64,000 nucleotides of DNA from RGIG8244 sp045639325 (GTDB taxonomy: Bacteria > Verrucomicrobiota > Lentisphaeria > Victivallales > UBA1829). Both the position numbers and the translations under genes were made by a program. Location of the stretch: positions 62,001-126,000 of the forward strand of contig JAZUCU010000048.1 of assembly GCA_045639325.1 (NCBI GenBank), in the 5' to 3' direction. This document shows, one piece after another, positions 53,737 through 62,905 of this stretch (the stretch's first letter is position 1; every line of letters begins with the position of its first letter). The notes beneath the pieces are model-generated. The model had not been told where the DNA came from. It searched no databases and saw only the letters and a program-made list of their open reading frames with translations.

Positions 53737-54498
53737 ATGGCAAATTCTGTTCTTTTTCTGGGGACCAGTCATGGTGATCCTTCGATGACCCGTTTCTGTT
53801 CCAGTGCTTACTACAAATTCGGAGAGACTTCCATTCTGGTGGATGCCGGCGAGCCGGCACGGGCATTGCTGATGCGTCAGAATATTGCCATCCAGGATCT
53901 TTCCGCCGTGTTGATCACGCATCTGCATGGCGATCACACATTCGGTGTGTGCGATGTGATAAAGCATATCCACAAATACCGGGTGGAAGGAAGACATACC
54001 GATTTTTATTTTCCCGAAGCCGGATTCATTCCCGCATTGGAAAATTTTCTGTCAGCCGTTCATATTTCCATCAATCCTGAAATTGTGACTCTGAAATCTT
54101 ACGATCAGTCTTTGTGTTATGAGATCAATGGATTGCGTATTACCAGTGTCGCCACCGAACACATGCGGCAGCACTGGCAGGCACCGAGTTATGGTTTCCT
54201 GATGGAATACGAAGGTCAGCGGATCATGCACACCGGCGACCTTTGTGCCGATTTCCATGATTTCCCTGTCAATGAAAATGATGCGCCTTATGATTTATGT
54301 GTTTGTGAAGCAACGCACTTTTGCGGTAACATGGATGCCGTCGTGGCGAAACTGGAAAAAATGCCCATCAAAAAGCTGGTATTCAATCATATTGGAACGC
54401 GTTGGACGGATGGAAATGAAAATGAGTTGAAGGCAGCCGTTTCCGGTCTGCCTTACCCCGTGATCATTGCTCAGGATTCCCTGAAAGTGGAAATCTGA
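53737..54498 (+). CDS. MBL-fold metallohydrolase (RNase Z/phosphodiesterase-like)
   Basis: A protein of 253 residues. THLHGDHTFG near residue 62 is the HxHxDH metal motif; VATEHMRQHW and HTGDLCADF provide further His and Asp ligands, and FNHIGTRW near the C-terminus the last His. The fold is that of RNase Z and cyclic nucleotide phosphodiesterase-like enzymes. The length is shorter than full RNase Z (about 300), and the exosite is not evident, so the substrate is open. It converges with the M20 gene with two bases between the stops. Confidence 0.87.
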   Translation: MANSVLFLGTSHGDPSMTRFCSSAYYKFGETSILVDAGEPARALLMRQNIAIQDLSAVLITHLHGDHTFGVCDVIKHIHKYRVEGRHTDFYFPEAGFIPALENFLSAVHISINPEIVTLKSYDQSLCYEINGLRITSVATEHMRQHWQAPSYGFLMEYEGQRIMHTGDLCADFHDFPVNENDAPYDLCVCEATHFCGNMDAVVAKLEKMPIKKLVFNHIGTRWTDGNENELKAAVSGLPYPVIIAQDSLKVEI

Positions 54499-54500
54499 GC

Positions 54501-55670
54501 TTATTCTTCTTTTTCATTGAATTCGTTTTTTACCGCATTCCGGAACGTTTCATCCGCGATAAAACGGACGGCAACGGCAGCCTGGGATGCGGCAGCACGC
54601 ATGGCATTTTCGAATCCGTAATCTTCCCCAGCCGCTTTTGCAAATTCGGGGGAATGTCCGACCGGTTCCGCATTTTCCGCAATGGCAAAGTAGGGGTGGA
54701 TGCCCGGAATGACTTGTGCAAAATTCCCGAAGTCGGAAGAGCCGCGCCCCGGTTTCCCCGTAATGGTAACTTTTACGCCTTGTGCTTTCATGCCCTCAAT
54801 ATATTCCATATTCATTACGCTGTTGGGCTTTCTTGCGCGATATGACGGACGGAAATAAGTCACTTCCGCTGTAGCACCGGTCATGAGTTCCGCACCCTTG
54901 ACGATGTCCCGGAAACGCTGTTCCAGGATGGGGGTCCATGATTCAACGAAAGAGCGCAGATAGAATCGGCAGCGGGCACGATCGGGAATGACATTGGGGA
55001 CGTGACCGCCTTCCAGAATGACGCCGTGGATTCGTGCATGTTCTGGAATATATTGGCGATAGGTGTTAACGCCGGTAAAAAGCAGATTGACTGCATCCAG
55101 CGCATTGATTCCTTTCTCCGGATGTGTTGCTGCGTGGGCAGATTTACCGTGGAATATCACTTCCAAACCAACGTTGGCAGTGGAGCCGGTATCGGGCATA
55201 TTTTTCGATGACGGATGGACCATGATCACGCCTTCAATGCCATTCAGACAGCCCCGTTCTTCCATAAAGACTTTTCCTCCTCCGCCTTCTTCCGCCGGAG
55301 TCCCGAGGAGGACGATTTTACCTTGCAGATCGTGATCTTTCATTGCCTGCACGGCACCCAAAAATGCGGCGATGGCAGCGGTACAGATCAGATTATGGCC
55401 GCAGCCGTGTCCAAGTTCGGGCAGGGCGTCATATTCTGCGGCGATGGCAAAGACGGGGCCTGTGCCGTTTTCGAATTCTGCGCGGAATGCGGTTTCGATT
55501 TCACAATAAGGCTTGATTACAGAAAAACCTTTTTTGGCGAGGAAGTCCGCAACCGTTGCGGCGGCGAAATGTTCGTTGTAAGCGGTTTCCGGATGATTCC
55601 AGAGGGCATCCGAGAATTGACGGAGCTCCGTTTTCTGTTCTGCGATGGTTTTTACAATATGTTCAAGCAT
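54501..55670 (-). CDS. M20 family metal-dependent amidohydrolase
   Basis: A protein of 389 residues resembling M20D hydrolases such as AbgB, hippurate hydrolase and N-acyl amino acid amidohydrolases. AAEYDALPELGHGCGHNL near residue 75 carries metal ligands; GTPAEEGGGGKVFMEERG provides the catalytic Glu pair, and GKSAHAATHPEKG the lid-domain His. There is no signal peptide, so it acts in the cytoplasm on acylated amino acids or peptides. AAGGAGG precedes the ATG at 55670. Confidence 0.9.
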   Translation of the reverse strand: MLEHIVKTIAEQKTELRQFSDALWNHPETAYNEHFAAATVADFLAKKGFSVIKPYCEIETAFRAEFENGTGPVFAIAAEYDALPELGHGCGHNLICTAAIAAFLGAVQAMKDHDLQGKIVLLGTPAEEGGGGKVFMEERGCLNGIEGVIMVHPSSKNMPDTGSTANVGLEVIFHGKSAHAATHPEKGINALDAVNLLFTGVNTYRQYIPEHARIHGVILEGGHVPNVIPDRARCRFYLRSFVESWTPILEQRFRDIVKGAELMTGATAEVTYFRPSYRARKPNSVMNMEYIEGMKAQGVKVTITGKPGRGSSDFGNFAQVIPGIHPYFAIAENAEPVGHSPEFAKAAGEDYGFENAMRAAASQAAVAVRFIADETFRNAVKNEFNEKEE

Positions 55671-55688
55671 AAAGTCCTCCTTGAAAAA

Positions 55689-55727
55689 AATCCCCGTGAT
55701 CTCATTTTTGATGAAATTACGGGGATT
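55689..55727 (-). terminator. Terminator after nifS
   Basis: A 12-bp stem (55689-55700 with 55716-55727, one G-U pair) and a 15-base loop. On the minus strand it is followed by a run of T (55690-55684). It ends the nifU-nifS transcript and lies just upstream of the M20 start. Confidence 0.85.
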
Positions 55728-55752
55728 GATAATCGGAATGTTTTTTTTATGG

Positions 55753-56925
55753 TCAGCCGCGCTTGTTCCAGTAGGGGGAGATTTTGCGCAGACGTTCAAT
55801 CACCGGCGGCAATTTGGAGAGTACAAAATCAACTTCCTGTTCCGTATTGTAACGGCTGAAGCTGAAACGGATCGCACCGTGTGCAGCAGTGTACGGGACA
55901 CCCATCGCACGCATGACGTGTGACGGTTCCAGACTTCCGGTTGTGCAGGCACTGCCGCTGGATGCACAGATGCCATCCAGGTCAAGAAGCATCAGAATGG
56001 ATTCGCCTTCGATATATTCAAAGGAGATGTTTGCGGTGTTGGGCAGACGGCTTGTCACATCGCCATTGACGCGTACGCAGGGGATGGTGTTCAGAACGGT
56101 CTGTTCCAGTTTGTCGCGGAGTGCTCTGACTTTTGTATTTTCATCCGCCACGTGAGCCAGTGCCAATTCAGCCGCTTTACCCATGCCGACAATGGATGCA
56201 ATGTTTTCCGTACCGGCACGACGTCCGTTTTCCTGATGTCCGCCGATGATGAACGGATGGAATCTGGTTCCGCGCTTGATGTAGAGGGCGCCGACGCCTT
56301 TCGGAGAATGGAATTTGTGACCGGAAATACTGAGCATATCAATATTCATTTCCGCCAGTTTGAACGGGATTTTACCGGCAGCCTGAACGGCATCGGTATG
56401 GAAAAGCGCACCGGCACGATGTGCCAGTTCCGCCAATTCTGCGATGGGGTGAATGTTACCGGTTTCGTTATTTGCCCACATGACGGAAACGATGATGGTA
56501 TCGTCATCAATCATTTCTCTTGCGCGTTCCATATCGAGTCTGCCTTTTGCGTCGACAGGAATTTCTGCGATCCGGTATCCTTTGCGTTCCAGATCCCGGC
56601 AGAGGTTGAGAATTGCCGGATGTTCCACGCAGCTGGTTACGATCTTTTTCCGTTTGGGACAGCAGGAGACGGCACTGAGAATCGCTGCACTGTCACTTTC
56701 TGTTCCACAGGAAGTGAAAAGAATTTCGGAGGGATAGGCTGCGCCGAGGAGAGCGGCAGTCTGTTCTCTTGCTGTTTCCAGATGCTTGGCAAGCTGTCCG
56801 CCGAACCGGTGAATGCTGGACGGGTTGGCGTAGAAATCAGTCAGGTACGGGAGCATGGCTTCCACGACTTCGGGAGCAACCTTTGTGGTTGCGTTATTGT
56901 CAAAGTAAATTGCGTCTTTGAACAT
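55753..56925 (-). CDS. nifS: Cysteine desulfurase NifS
   Basis: A PLP enzyme of 390 residues that takes sulfur from cysteine for Fe-S clusters. IYFDNNATTKVAPEV starts the protein; TSCGTESDSAAI, SISGHKFHSPKGVGALY (PLP Lys near residue 203) and CASSGSACTTGSLEPS (persulfide Cys near residue 325) are visible. The persulfide loop length is that of group I NifS/IscS enzymes. It lies six bases after nifU and is probably dedicated to it. TESDSAAI, in place of the more usual TESNN, is a small variation. Confidence 0.95.
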   Translation of the reverse strand: MFKDAIYFDNNATTKVAPEVVEAMLPYLTDFYANPSSIHRFGGQLAKHLETAREQTAALLGAAYPSEILFTSCGTESDSAAILSAVSCCPKRKKIVTSCVEHPAILNLCRDLERKGYRIAEIPVDAKGRLDMERAREMIDDDTIIVSVMWANNETGNIHPIAELAELAHRAGALFHTDAVQAAGKIPFKLAEMNIDMLSISGHKFHSPKGVGALYIKRGTRFHPFIIGGHQENGRRAGTENIASIVGMGKAAELALAHVADENTKVRALRDKLEQTVLNTIPCVRVNGDVTSRLPNTANISFEYIEGESILMLLDLDGICASSGSACTTGSLEPSHVMRAMGVPYTAAHGAIRFSFSRYNTEQEVDFVLSKLPPVIERLRKISPYWNKRG

Positions 56926-56931
56926 AATGAC

Positions 56932-57807
56932 TTACGCTTCCTCCACGGTGAGACCGGGGCTTAAGAGTTCATTGAGTTTTGCCTGTACGAATTTGCGGAG
57001 TGTGAGCTGAGCGTTGGGGCAGGTGGCGCAAACGCCTTTGAGCTGGACTTTGACCACATTGTCATCCAGGTCGATCAGTTCGATGCTGCCGCCATCGTGT
57101 TCCAGCTGGGGGCGGATTTCACGGTCGATGATTTCCTGAATACGGAGAATCTTTTTGACTGGTGAAAGAGAGTCGAATGCGGGGCCGGCGGAGACAGCGG
57201 TATCTGCGGCATTGGGATTTTCGACCTTGTTCAAATCATCCAGGATTTCCTGAATTTTATCAATACAGAATCCGCAGGCACCGCCCGCTTTTGTGTATTC
57301 CGTGATCTGCTGCGCTGTTTTGAGATTGTTGATTTTGGCAACTTTGCGGATCTGAGTATCTGTGATGCCGAAGCAGCGGCAGATGATGCGGCCTTCATGG
57401 TCATCATCCAGTTCAATATCGCCGCCTTCGAGACCGTTGCGTTTACGGTAATCTGCGATTGCCATCTGAAGGGCTTCCATACCCATGACGGAGCAGTGCA
57501 TTTTTTCTTCCGGCAGGTCATCAATGATTTTAACGATATCCTGATTGGTAACTTTTGCCGCTTCGTCAAGAGTCATGCCCTTGACCAGTTCAGTGAGCGC
57601 GGAGCTGGAAGCGATAGCACTTGCACAGCCGAAGGTCTGGAATTTGACGTCTGCGATCCTGCCTTCGTCATCCAGTTTCAGATACAATTTCAAAGCATCG
57701 CCGCATGCCATATTACCGACTTCTGCAACGGCGTCGGCATTTTCGATCTCACCCACGTTACGGGGGTTGAGAAAGTGATCCATTACTTTTTCATTATAAT
57801 TCCACAT
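56932..57807 (-). CDS. nifU: Fe-S scaffold protein NifU, three-domain form
   Basis: A protein of 291 residues with the full NifU architecture. Residues about 1-125 are IscU-like (GNMACGDALKLYL, TFGCASAIASSSAL, MHCSVMG: three scaffold Cys). Residues about 140-195 are a BFD-like [2Fe-2S] domain (CRCFGITD, GACGFCIDK). The C-terminal 80 residues are an Nfu domain with CATCPNAQ. It builds clusters from the sulfur supplied by NifS. No nif structural genes are present, so the pair serves as a general assembly system, as in several anaerobes. GAAGGAG precedes the ATG. Confidence 0.96.
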   Translation of the reverse strand: MWNYNEKVMDHFLNPRNVGEIENADAVAEVGNMACGDALKLYLKLDDEGRIADVKFQTFGCASAIASSSALTELVKGMTLDEAAKVTNQDIVKIIDDLPEEKMHCSVMGMEALQMAIADYRKRNGLEGGDIELDDDHEGRIICRCFGITDTQIRKVAKINNLKTAQQITEYTKAGGACGFCIDKIQEILDDLNKVENPNAADTAVSAGPAFDSLSPVKKILRIQEIIDREIRPQLEHDGGSIELIDLDDNVVKVQLKGVCATCPNAQLTLRKFVQAKLNELLSPGLTVEEA

Positions 57808-57852
57808 AATTCGTCTCCTTCATTTCGTTCCGCAAAATTACTGCAAGGTGGT

Positions 57853-57881
57853 AATATACTCCGTGAACTATATTATTACAA
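57853..57881 (-). promoter_or_regulatory. nifU-nifS promoter
   Basis: On the minus strand TTGTAA (57881-57876), 17-base spacer, TATATT (57858-57853), about 50 bases before nifU. Confidence 0.7.
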
Positions 57882-57918
57882 GGCAGGATTGCTGAAATTT
57901 TGAATTTTACATGCCTTT

Positions 57919-59532
57919 TTACAATTTCTTCGCCGTCCGGCAAGCCAGCGTGACCTTTTTGTGTTCACCCGGCTGCAAGGTCAGTTTCCACGTTACAAAG
58001 CCTGTCTTGGCATCGAACTGATAACCCGGTGTTGTCTGACGCAGAATGGAGATTTTGACTTCATCCAGTTCGGAGACGGGTACTCGCTGTTTTACGTTCA
58101 GCACCACGGCTTTATTTGTCGTGTTGAGCAGTGTGGTTTCCCAGGTTTCGTATTGACATTCTTCCTTATTGACAACGCCTTCCGTCTTGCTGAGATTTTG
58201 TGTTTTCCGGTAATTCATGCTGACGCCGTCAACTGCACCTGCGTACAGACTTGATTTTCCACCGGGATTGGTCATAGGCAGAGTCGAAGTGCCGATGTAG
58301 CCGGAATCTCTGGTAATTGCCACATCTCCGGGGAGAAGCAGGAACGGGGAATCGTTCTGGAATTCCGCACAGATGAATGCATTTTTCCGGAGTTCGGGAA
58401 TGGCTTCGTTGCGGTAATCGGTCTTGAACGAACGTTTCGTGATGATGAATGAACTTTCCTGATAGCCATTGGCAATGTTGTATTTCCCGGGGAGAGTATA
58501 GGTTACCGATGCGGCATCGCCTTTTTTGCTGACTTTTACCGCATTGAACTGTACGATATTCAACCGGGCTGTCACTAACGGCATGGCTTGATCGGCACTT
58601 TCCACAACGGCTATTTTTCTTGCCGATTTGCCTTTCTGCTGTGGTGTCCCATACAATACCCAGGAGCCTGCAGTCGGCGGGGTGGCGGAAATGCGGACCG
58701 GTGCCGTTGAGAGAATGAGGTTGACATTATTCCAGGCTTCCCCGGAGTTCTGTGAGACAATGCCGGAATATTCCAGATCGAGTGTCTTGCTGCCGGAGGT
58801 GACTTTAGCCTGATAGCGGGGCGTCCAACTTGCGGCTGTGGTGAGTGCCGTAACTTTCAACGTTGCCTTGGTATCGGCGGGTGCATCGGCTGTGACGATG
58901 ATGGAAATGCGGCGGGCGGTGATGCCTTCTGAATAAGGACGGAGTTTTTTCCGGATTTGTTCCAGTTCCTGCTGCAATGTTTTGATTTCGCTTTCTGTAT
59001 TGCGTTTGAGCTGTTGAGCATCGCGATAACGTTTCAGCAAGCTTGCCCGGGAAGTTTGCCAGGAATCTTTTTCCTTACCGGAAGTGTGACCCTGTTCGGC
59101 AACGGCGGAATCGTGGAGAGTCAGATACTGTTCCAGCAGGGCAATCTGCTTCTGCTGTACCTCCACAACATCCTTTTTCTGCTGGATTTTTTGCTGTAAA
59201 CTTTTTTGAGCTTCTGTGAGTTTGCGGATTTCATCATTCCGGTATAATGTGCTGGTGGTACGTTCCCAAGTGATGCTGCGGATGGTGCAGGGCAGGGCGG
59301 TCTGGTCCGCCATACGGATCGTTCCGGTATTGATGTTGTCCGGAATGTTGGAAAAGACAATAATATTGCGTCCTTTTTTCAGTTGGACATCTGCCGTTCT
59401 TGTGACAAGTGCGCCGGATTGGTAGACAGTTACGGATTCCGGTTTATGCTGTGCCGTAATCCGGTTGTAAGACGTTGCAGCGAAAGTGGAGACGGCAGAG
59501 CAGAGAGAGAAGAGCAAAATGATATTTTTCAT
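57919..59532 (-). CDS. Secreted DUF4139 (MuiA-like) protein
   Basis: A protein of 537 residues with a signal peptide ending STFAA. It opens with PESVTVYQSGALVTRTADVQ, as in the N-terminal domain of MuiA-like proteins. A coiled coil (about residues 95-200: LTEAQKSLQQKIQQKKDVV) follows, then the DUF4139 beta-rich region (TTAASWTPRYQAKVTSGS, DLEYSGIVSQNSGEAW). The function of the family is unknown; an envelope role is likely. It is the downstream member of a tandem pair with the 59546 gene, 13 bases apart. AGGAGA precedes the ATG. Confidence 0.88.
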   Translation of the reverse strand: MKNIILLFSLCSAVSTFAATSYNRITAQHKPESVTVYQSGALVTRTADVQLKKGRNIIVFSNIPDNINTGTIRMADQTALPCTIRSITWERTTSTLYRNDEIRKLTEAQKSLQQKIQQKKDVVEVQQKQIALLEQYLTLHDSAVAEQGHTSGKEKDSWQTSRASLLKRYRDAQQLKRNTESEIKTLQQELEQIRKKLRPYSEGITARRISIIVTADAPADTKATLKVTALTTAASWTPRYQAKVTSGSKTLDLEYSGIVSQNSGEAWNNVNLILSTAPVRISATPPTAGSWVLYGTPQQKGKSARKIAVVESADQAMPLVTARLNIVQFNAVKVSKKGDAASVTYTLPGKYNIANGYQESSFIITKRSFKTDYRNEAIPELRKNAFICAEFQNDSPFLLLPGDVAITRDSGYIGTSTLPMTNPGGKSSLYAGAVDGVSMNYRKTQNLSKTEGVVNKEECQYETWETTLLNTTNKAVVLNVKQRVPVSELDEVKISILRQTTPGYQFDAKTGFVTWKLTLQPGEHKKVTLACRTAKKL

Positions 59533-59545
59533 GAGTTGAGTCTCC

Positions 59546-61423
59546 TTATTTCTGTTTTTCTTCCAATCCGAATCCGGGCATCGGTCTGCCGCCGCGGATA
59601 CGGTGTGTGATGATATAATTTGCCGGATATTCGATTGTATAAGTCAAAACATGCTTTGCGGTTGCTCCGGGGGCAAGCGTTTTTATATCGGCTTGACCAT
59701 ATTTACCGGTATGTTTCAAAGCGGTATTATTCAGCTTTATGTTTGTGATCCGGATTTTATCGGTTGACGTTGCCGGGATTTGTTCAATGAGTTCATATTT
59801 CATGGTTTTGCCGGTGGGATTGGAGAAAGTCGTTTCGATTCGGAAAGAGGTTTTGCGCAAATCGGTGAACACACCTGTATCTTCCGCTTTCTTGCTGATG
59901 GTGCGTTTCAGTTTGATGCGCTGATCCACACCCACATTGACCGTAAATTTTTTGCTTTCCGAGGGCAGAATGGTTTGCAAATCGGTATTGCCAATGAATT
60001 CGGAGCCGTAGAAAATTCCTGCGGGGCCTGCGAGGATTGCCATGGTTTTATCCGGCACGATTTCGCATTTTCTGTATGCATGGGCGGAATAGTGGGGGAT
60101 GAAGTGATAATACATGGAGCCTTGCAGTGTTTGCGTTGTCAAAGGAATTTTCTGATATTGACCGTTTGACGGCGCATTGACCGGGGCGGCAGAATGGAAT
60201 TTGAAATCCAGTCCGGCGGTTGCTTTTGCCGGATTTTTGAGTTTATGGAACGGATAATCCAAGCCTTGCGTTGCGGTGGAAACGGCGGAGATTTGTTTTA
60301 CCTCGTTCAGATTGACGGTTGCCGTCTGACCGGATGCGGTGCGGTACTGAATCATATCATCGGAGACCTGTTTCAACGGCTCATTGATTGTGAGTTCTTT
60401 GCCGTTATTGAACTGAATCGTATTTTTCCAGATGCCTTGCTGGTTGATGTAGAATTTTTGTGCACCCTTTGTTTTTGTTTCCGGCGAGTATGCGGCGGCT
60501 TGCGTGACATAATTCATGAGATGGGAACGGGCTGCGACAGGTTGCGGCGTAACGAATTGTTCCGTAATCTTTTTTGTGGTCAACTGGGGCAGGTCGGCGG
60601 AAAGTGAAGGGATGGCGGTTGAAAAACATATCGGGATGTTCTGCCAGTTTTCCCCTGTGCTCTGCCGGAGAATGGCGAAACTGGAGAGTTGAACCTGATG
60701 ATTTTCCGGATTCACGCGGATTTCGTATGCCGGATGCCAGGATGCATGGTGAATCAGGTAAGTCATTTCCAACGGCGCACGAACTGCTTTCCGTGCGTGG
60801 ACGGTGATTTCTGCGGTGACTTTTGTAATCCGGTTCTGATTTGCCAGTTTGTTGTATGCTTCCCGTGCGGTAATCAGATTTTTGTTCAAAGTTTCGCCCT
60901 GTTTTTCGAGTTCACGCAAGGCTTTGTATTGTGCGGTGAGACTGGTCTGGGTGTAAGTGAGAAAGGCTTCCGCTGCAGCTGGATCATATTGCTGCGGTTT
61001 GCCGTCGGCTTTCCGGGGCGGAGCGGCAGGGGATAACTTCTGCAAACGTTGAATTTCATCGCGAACCTGTTTCTGCTGATCCTGATTATGTCCGAATGCT
61101 TTCTCTGCGGCTTCCAAGGCCAGACGGCATTTTGTCACTTCCGCATTTGCAGGCGGCGGCTGGACTTTATAACGGAGCGCGACGGATGAAACCGTAACAT
61201 CGGGTGATATGATTTTTGCTGTAAGTGTTTTGCTGTTGATTGTGTTAAGAAGTTCGGGAATCGAGATTACAGATTTTCCCGCAGGCAGGTTGACGGTTGT
61301 CCCGCGTGTGACCAATGCGGAGGAATCATAAACGGTGACGGCGCGGATGGGGGCGGTGTATTCTGCCGCGAATGAGCAGAATGAAACGGCAGTGATAATT
61401 CCGGCTGCAAGACAGTGTTTCAT
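59546..61423 (-). CDS. Secreted DUF4139 (MuiA-like) protein, longer paralogue
   Basis: A protein of 625 residues with a signal peptide ending CSFAA. The layout matches the downstream gene: opening IRAVTVYDSSALVTRGTTVN, a coiled coil at about residues 95-190, and the DUF4139 part (IHHASWHPAYEIRVNPE, SFAILRQSTGENWQN). It has about 90 more residues, mostly in the middle around YINQQGIWKNTIQF and a Gln/Thr-rich stretch. The two genes probably arose by duplication and may form a complex. The promoter at 61470-61497 serves both. Confidence 0.87.
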   Translation of the reverse strand: MKHCLAAGIITAVSFCSFAAEYTAPIRAVTVYDSSALVTRGTTVNLPAGKSVISIPELLNTINSKTLTAKIISPDVTVSSVALRYKVQPPPANAEVTKCRLALEAAEKAFGHNQDQQKQVRDEIQRLQKLSPAAPPRKADGKPQQYDPAAAEAFLTYTQTSLTAQYKALRELEKQGETLNKNLITAREAYNKLANQNRITKVTAEITVHARKAVRAPLEMTYLIHHASWHPAYEIRVNPENHQVQLSSFAILRQSTGENWQNIPICFSTAIPSLSADLPQLTTKKITEQFVTPQPVAARSHLMNYVTQAAAYSPETKTKGAQKFYINQQGIWKNTIQFNNGKELTINEPLKQVSDDMIQYRTASGQTATVNLNEVKQISAVSTATQGLDYPFHKLKNPAKATAGLDFKFHSAAPVNAPSNGQYQKIPLTTQTLQGSMYYHFIPHYSAHAYRKCEIVPDKTMAILAGPAGIFYGSEFIGNTDLQTILPSESKKFTVNVGVDQRIKLKRTISKKAEDTGVFTDLRKTSFRIETTFSNPTGKTMKYELIEQIPATSTDKIRITNIKLNNTALKHTGKYGQADIKTLAPGATAKHVLTYTIEYPANYIITHRIRGGRPMPGFGLEEKQK

Positions 61424-61469
61424 AAGACCTGACCTTTCTCGTTTGAGTTGAATATCATTATCCGGAGTT

Positions 61470-61497
61470 AATATACTTGTAAATATGGATTTGTCAA
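61470..61497 (-). promoter_or_regulatory. Promoter of the DUF4139 pair
   Basis: On the minus strand TTGACA (61497-61492), 16-base spacer, TATATT (61475-61470), about 47 bases before the first ATG. Confidence 0.8.
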
Positions 61498-61582
61498 GTT
61501 TTGGTTATATGTTGTTTTTATTTTCAGCGGGCAAGCGTAAAAAAATGTTTGAAAAAATATGAGGCAGTGGGCATTTTTTTTC

Positions 61583-61610
61583 TTGAAAATGGATGAAATC
61601 ATGGTATAGT
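61583..61610 (+). promoter_or_regulatory. Promoter of the polyamine genes
   Basis: TTGAAA (61583-61588), 16-base spacer, TATAGT (61605-61610). The predicted start is near 61617, giving a leader of about 85 bases. Confidence 0.7.
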
Positions 61611-61628
61611 AAAAAATGTTTGATCCGT

Positions 61629-61647
61629 TCCGGAAAAATTTTCCGGA
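61629..61647 (+). promoter_or_regulatory. 19-bp palindrome in the leader of the polyamine genes
   Basis: TCCGGAAAA, one A, then TTTTCCGGA: a perfect inverted repeat about 12 bases after the predicted transcription start. It could be an operator bound by a dimeric repressor. As RNA it could fold only if the loop opens, so a DNA site is more likely. Confidence 0.5.
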
Positions 61648-61701
61648 TGTCTTAATTGGAAACAATGCAGTAATCACAATTTTTACCCGGAGTAGAGAAA
61701 A

Positions 61702-62889
61702 ATGGCAAAAGTTCTGGTTATCGGAGCCGGCGGTGTCGGTTCAGTGGCAACATGGAAATGCGCACAGGCTGAATCTGTGTTTGATGAAGTTATGCTTGCC
61801 AGTCGCAATGAAGAAAAATGCAAAAACATCGTTTCAAGAATCAAACGTCCCGTACGTACCGCTCAGGTCGACGCGGATAATGTTCCCCAGCTCGTTGAAC
61901 TGTTGAAAAGTTATAAACCGGATGTTGTGCTCAACGTTGCTTTGCCGTATCAGGATTTGCACATCATGGATGCCTGTCTCGAAGCCGGCTGCAACTATGT
62001 GGATACTGCTAACTATGAACCGCTGGATGAAGCGCATTTCGAATACAGCTGGCAGTGGGCATATCAGGATCGTTTTAAAGAAAAAGGCCTGACCGCTCTC
62101 CTCGGCAGTGGTTTTGACCCCGGTGTGACCAACGTCTTTACTGCCTGGGCAATGAAGAATCATTTTGATACCATTGACGAATTGGATATTATCGACGCCA
62201 ACGCAGCGGATAACGGTCATCCTTTCGCCACAAACTTCAATCCGGAAATCAATATCCGCGAAGTCACTTCCAAAGGCAAATATTACAAAGATGGTCAGTT
62301 CATCGAAACTCAGCCCATGGAATTCAGCCGCGTCTTTGACTTCCCCGCAGGCATCGGTCCGAAAAAGATGTATCTGCTCTGGCACGAAGAATTGGAATCC
62401 CTGACAAAGTTCCTGGCTCCCAAAGGTTTGAAAGAAGCCCGTTTCTGGATGACATTCTCCGATAACTACATCAAACACCTGGATGTTCTCCAGAATGTCG
62501 GTATGACACGTATCGATCCTGTGATGTATAACGGCGTTGAAATCATCCCGCTGCAGTTCCTCAAAAAATTGCTGCCTGATCCTGCGACCCTCGGCCCGAA
62601 AACCGTCGGCAAGACTTGTATCGGCTGTTATATCAAGGGCAAAAAGGACGGCAAAGACCGCAAGTATTACATCTACAACGTTTGCGATCATCAGGAATGT
62701 TACAAAGAACTGGGCGCTCAGGCAATCAGTTACACAACCGGTGTTCCCGCCATGATCGGTGCGATGATGGTCGCAACCGGTAAGTGGTCCGGTGCCGGTG
62801 TGTTCAATATGGAACAGTTCGACCCCGCTCCGTTCATGGAACAGCTGCCCATTTACGGTTTGCCGTGGGTGGAAGAATTTATTGATTGA
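61702..62889 (+). CDS. Carboxynorspermidine/carboxyspermidine dehydrogenase
   Basis: A saccharopine dehydrogenase-family protein of 395 residues. It begins with the Rossmann motif VLVIGAGGVGSVATWKCA; NVALPYQDLHIMDACLEAGC and GFDPGVTNVFTAWA are typical of the carboxynorspermidine dehydrogenase group. The enzyme joins aspartate semialdehyde to diaminopropane or putrescine with NADPH, giving carboxynorspermidine or carboxyspermidine. The nspC gene directly downstream supports this against saccharopine dehydrogenase. GGAG precedes the ATG. Codon choice suggests good expression. Confidence 0.92.
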   Translation: MAKVLVIGAGGVGSVATWKCAQAESVFDEVMLASRNEEKCKNIVSRIKRPVRTAQVDADNVPQLVELLKSYKPDVVLNVALPYQDLHIMDACLEAGCNYVDTANYEPLDEAHFEYSWQWAYQDRFKEKGLTALLGSGFDPGVTNVFTAWAMKNHFDTIDELDIIDANAADNGHPFATNFNPEINIREVTSKGKYYKDGQFIETQPMEFSRVFDFPAGIGPKKMYLLWHEELESLTKFLAPKGLKEARFWMTFSDNYIKHLDVLQNVGMTRIDPVMYNGVEIIPLQFLKKLLPDPATLGPKTVGKTCIGCYIKGKKDGKDRKYYIYNVCDHQECYKELGAQAISYTTGVPAMIGAMMVATGKWSGAGVFNMEQFDPAPFMEQLPIYGLPWVEEFID

Positions 62890-62905
62890 CCGGATTTGAA
62901 CGATC

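Noticed and set aside
55753..57807. Nitrogen fixation locus
   Set aside because: NifU and NifS are present, but no nitrogenase genes or nif regulators are seen. The pair is used for general Fe-S assembly in many anaerobes.
61702..62889. Lysine-forming saccharopine dehydrogenase
   Set aside because: The family is the same, but the directly downstream nspC gene and the GFDPGVTN segment point to the polyamine enzyme.
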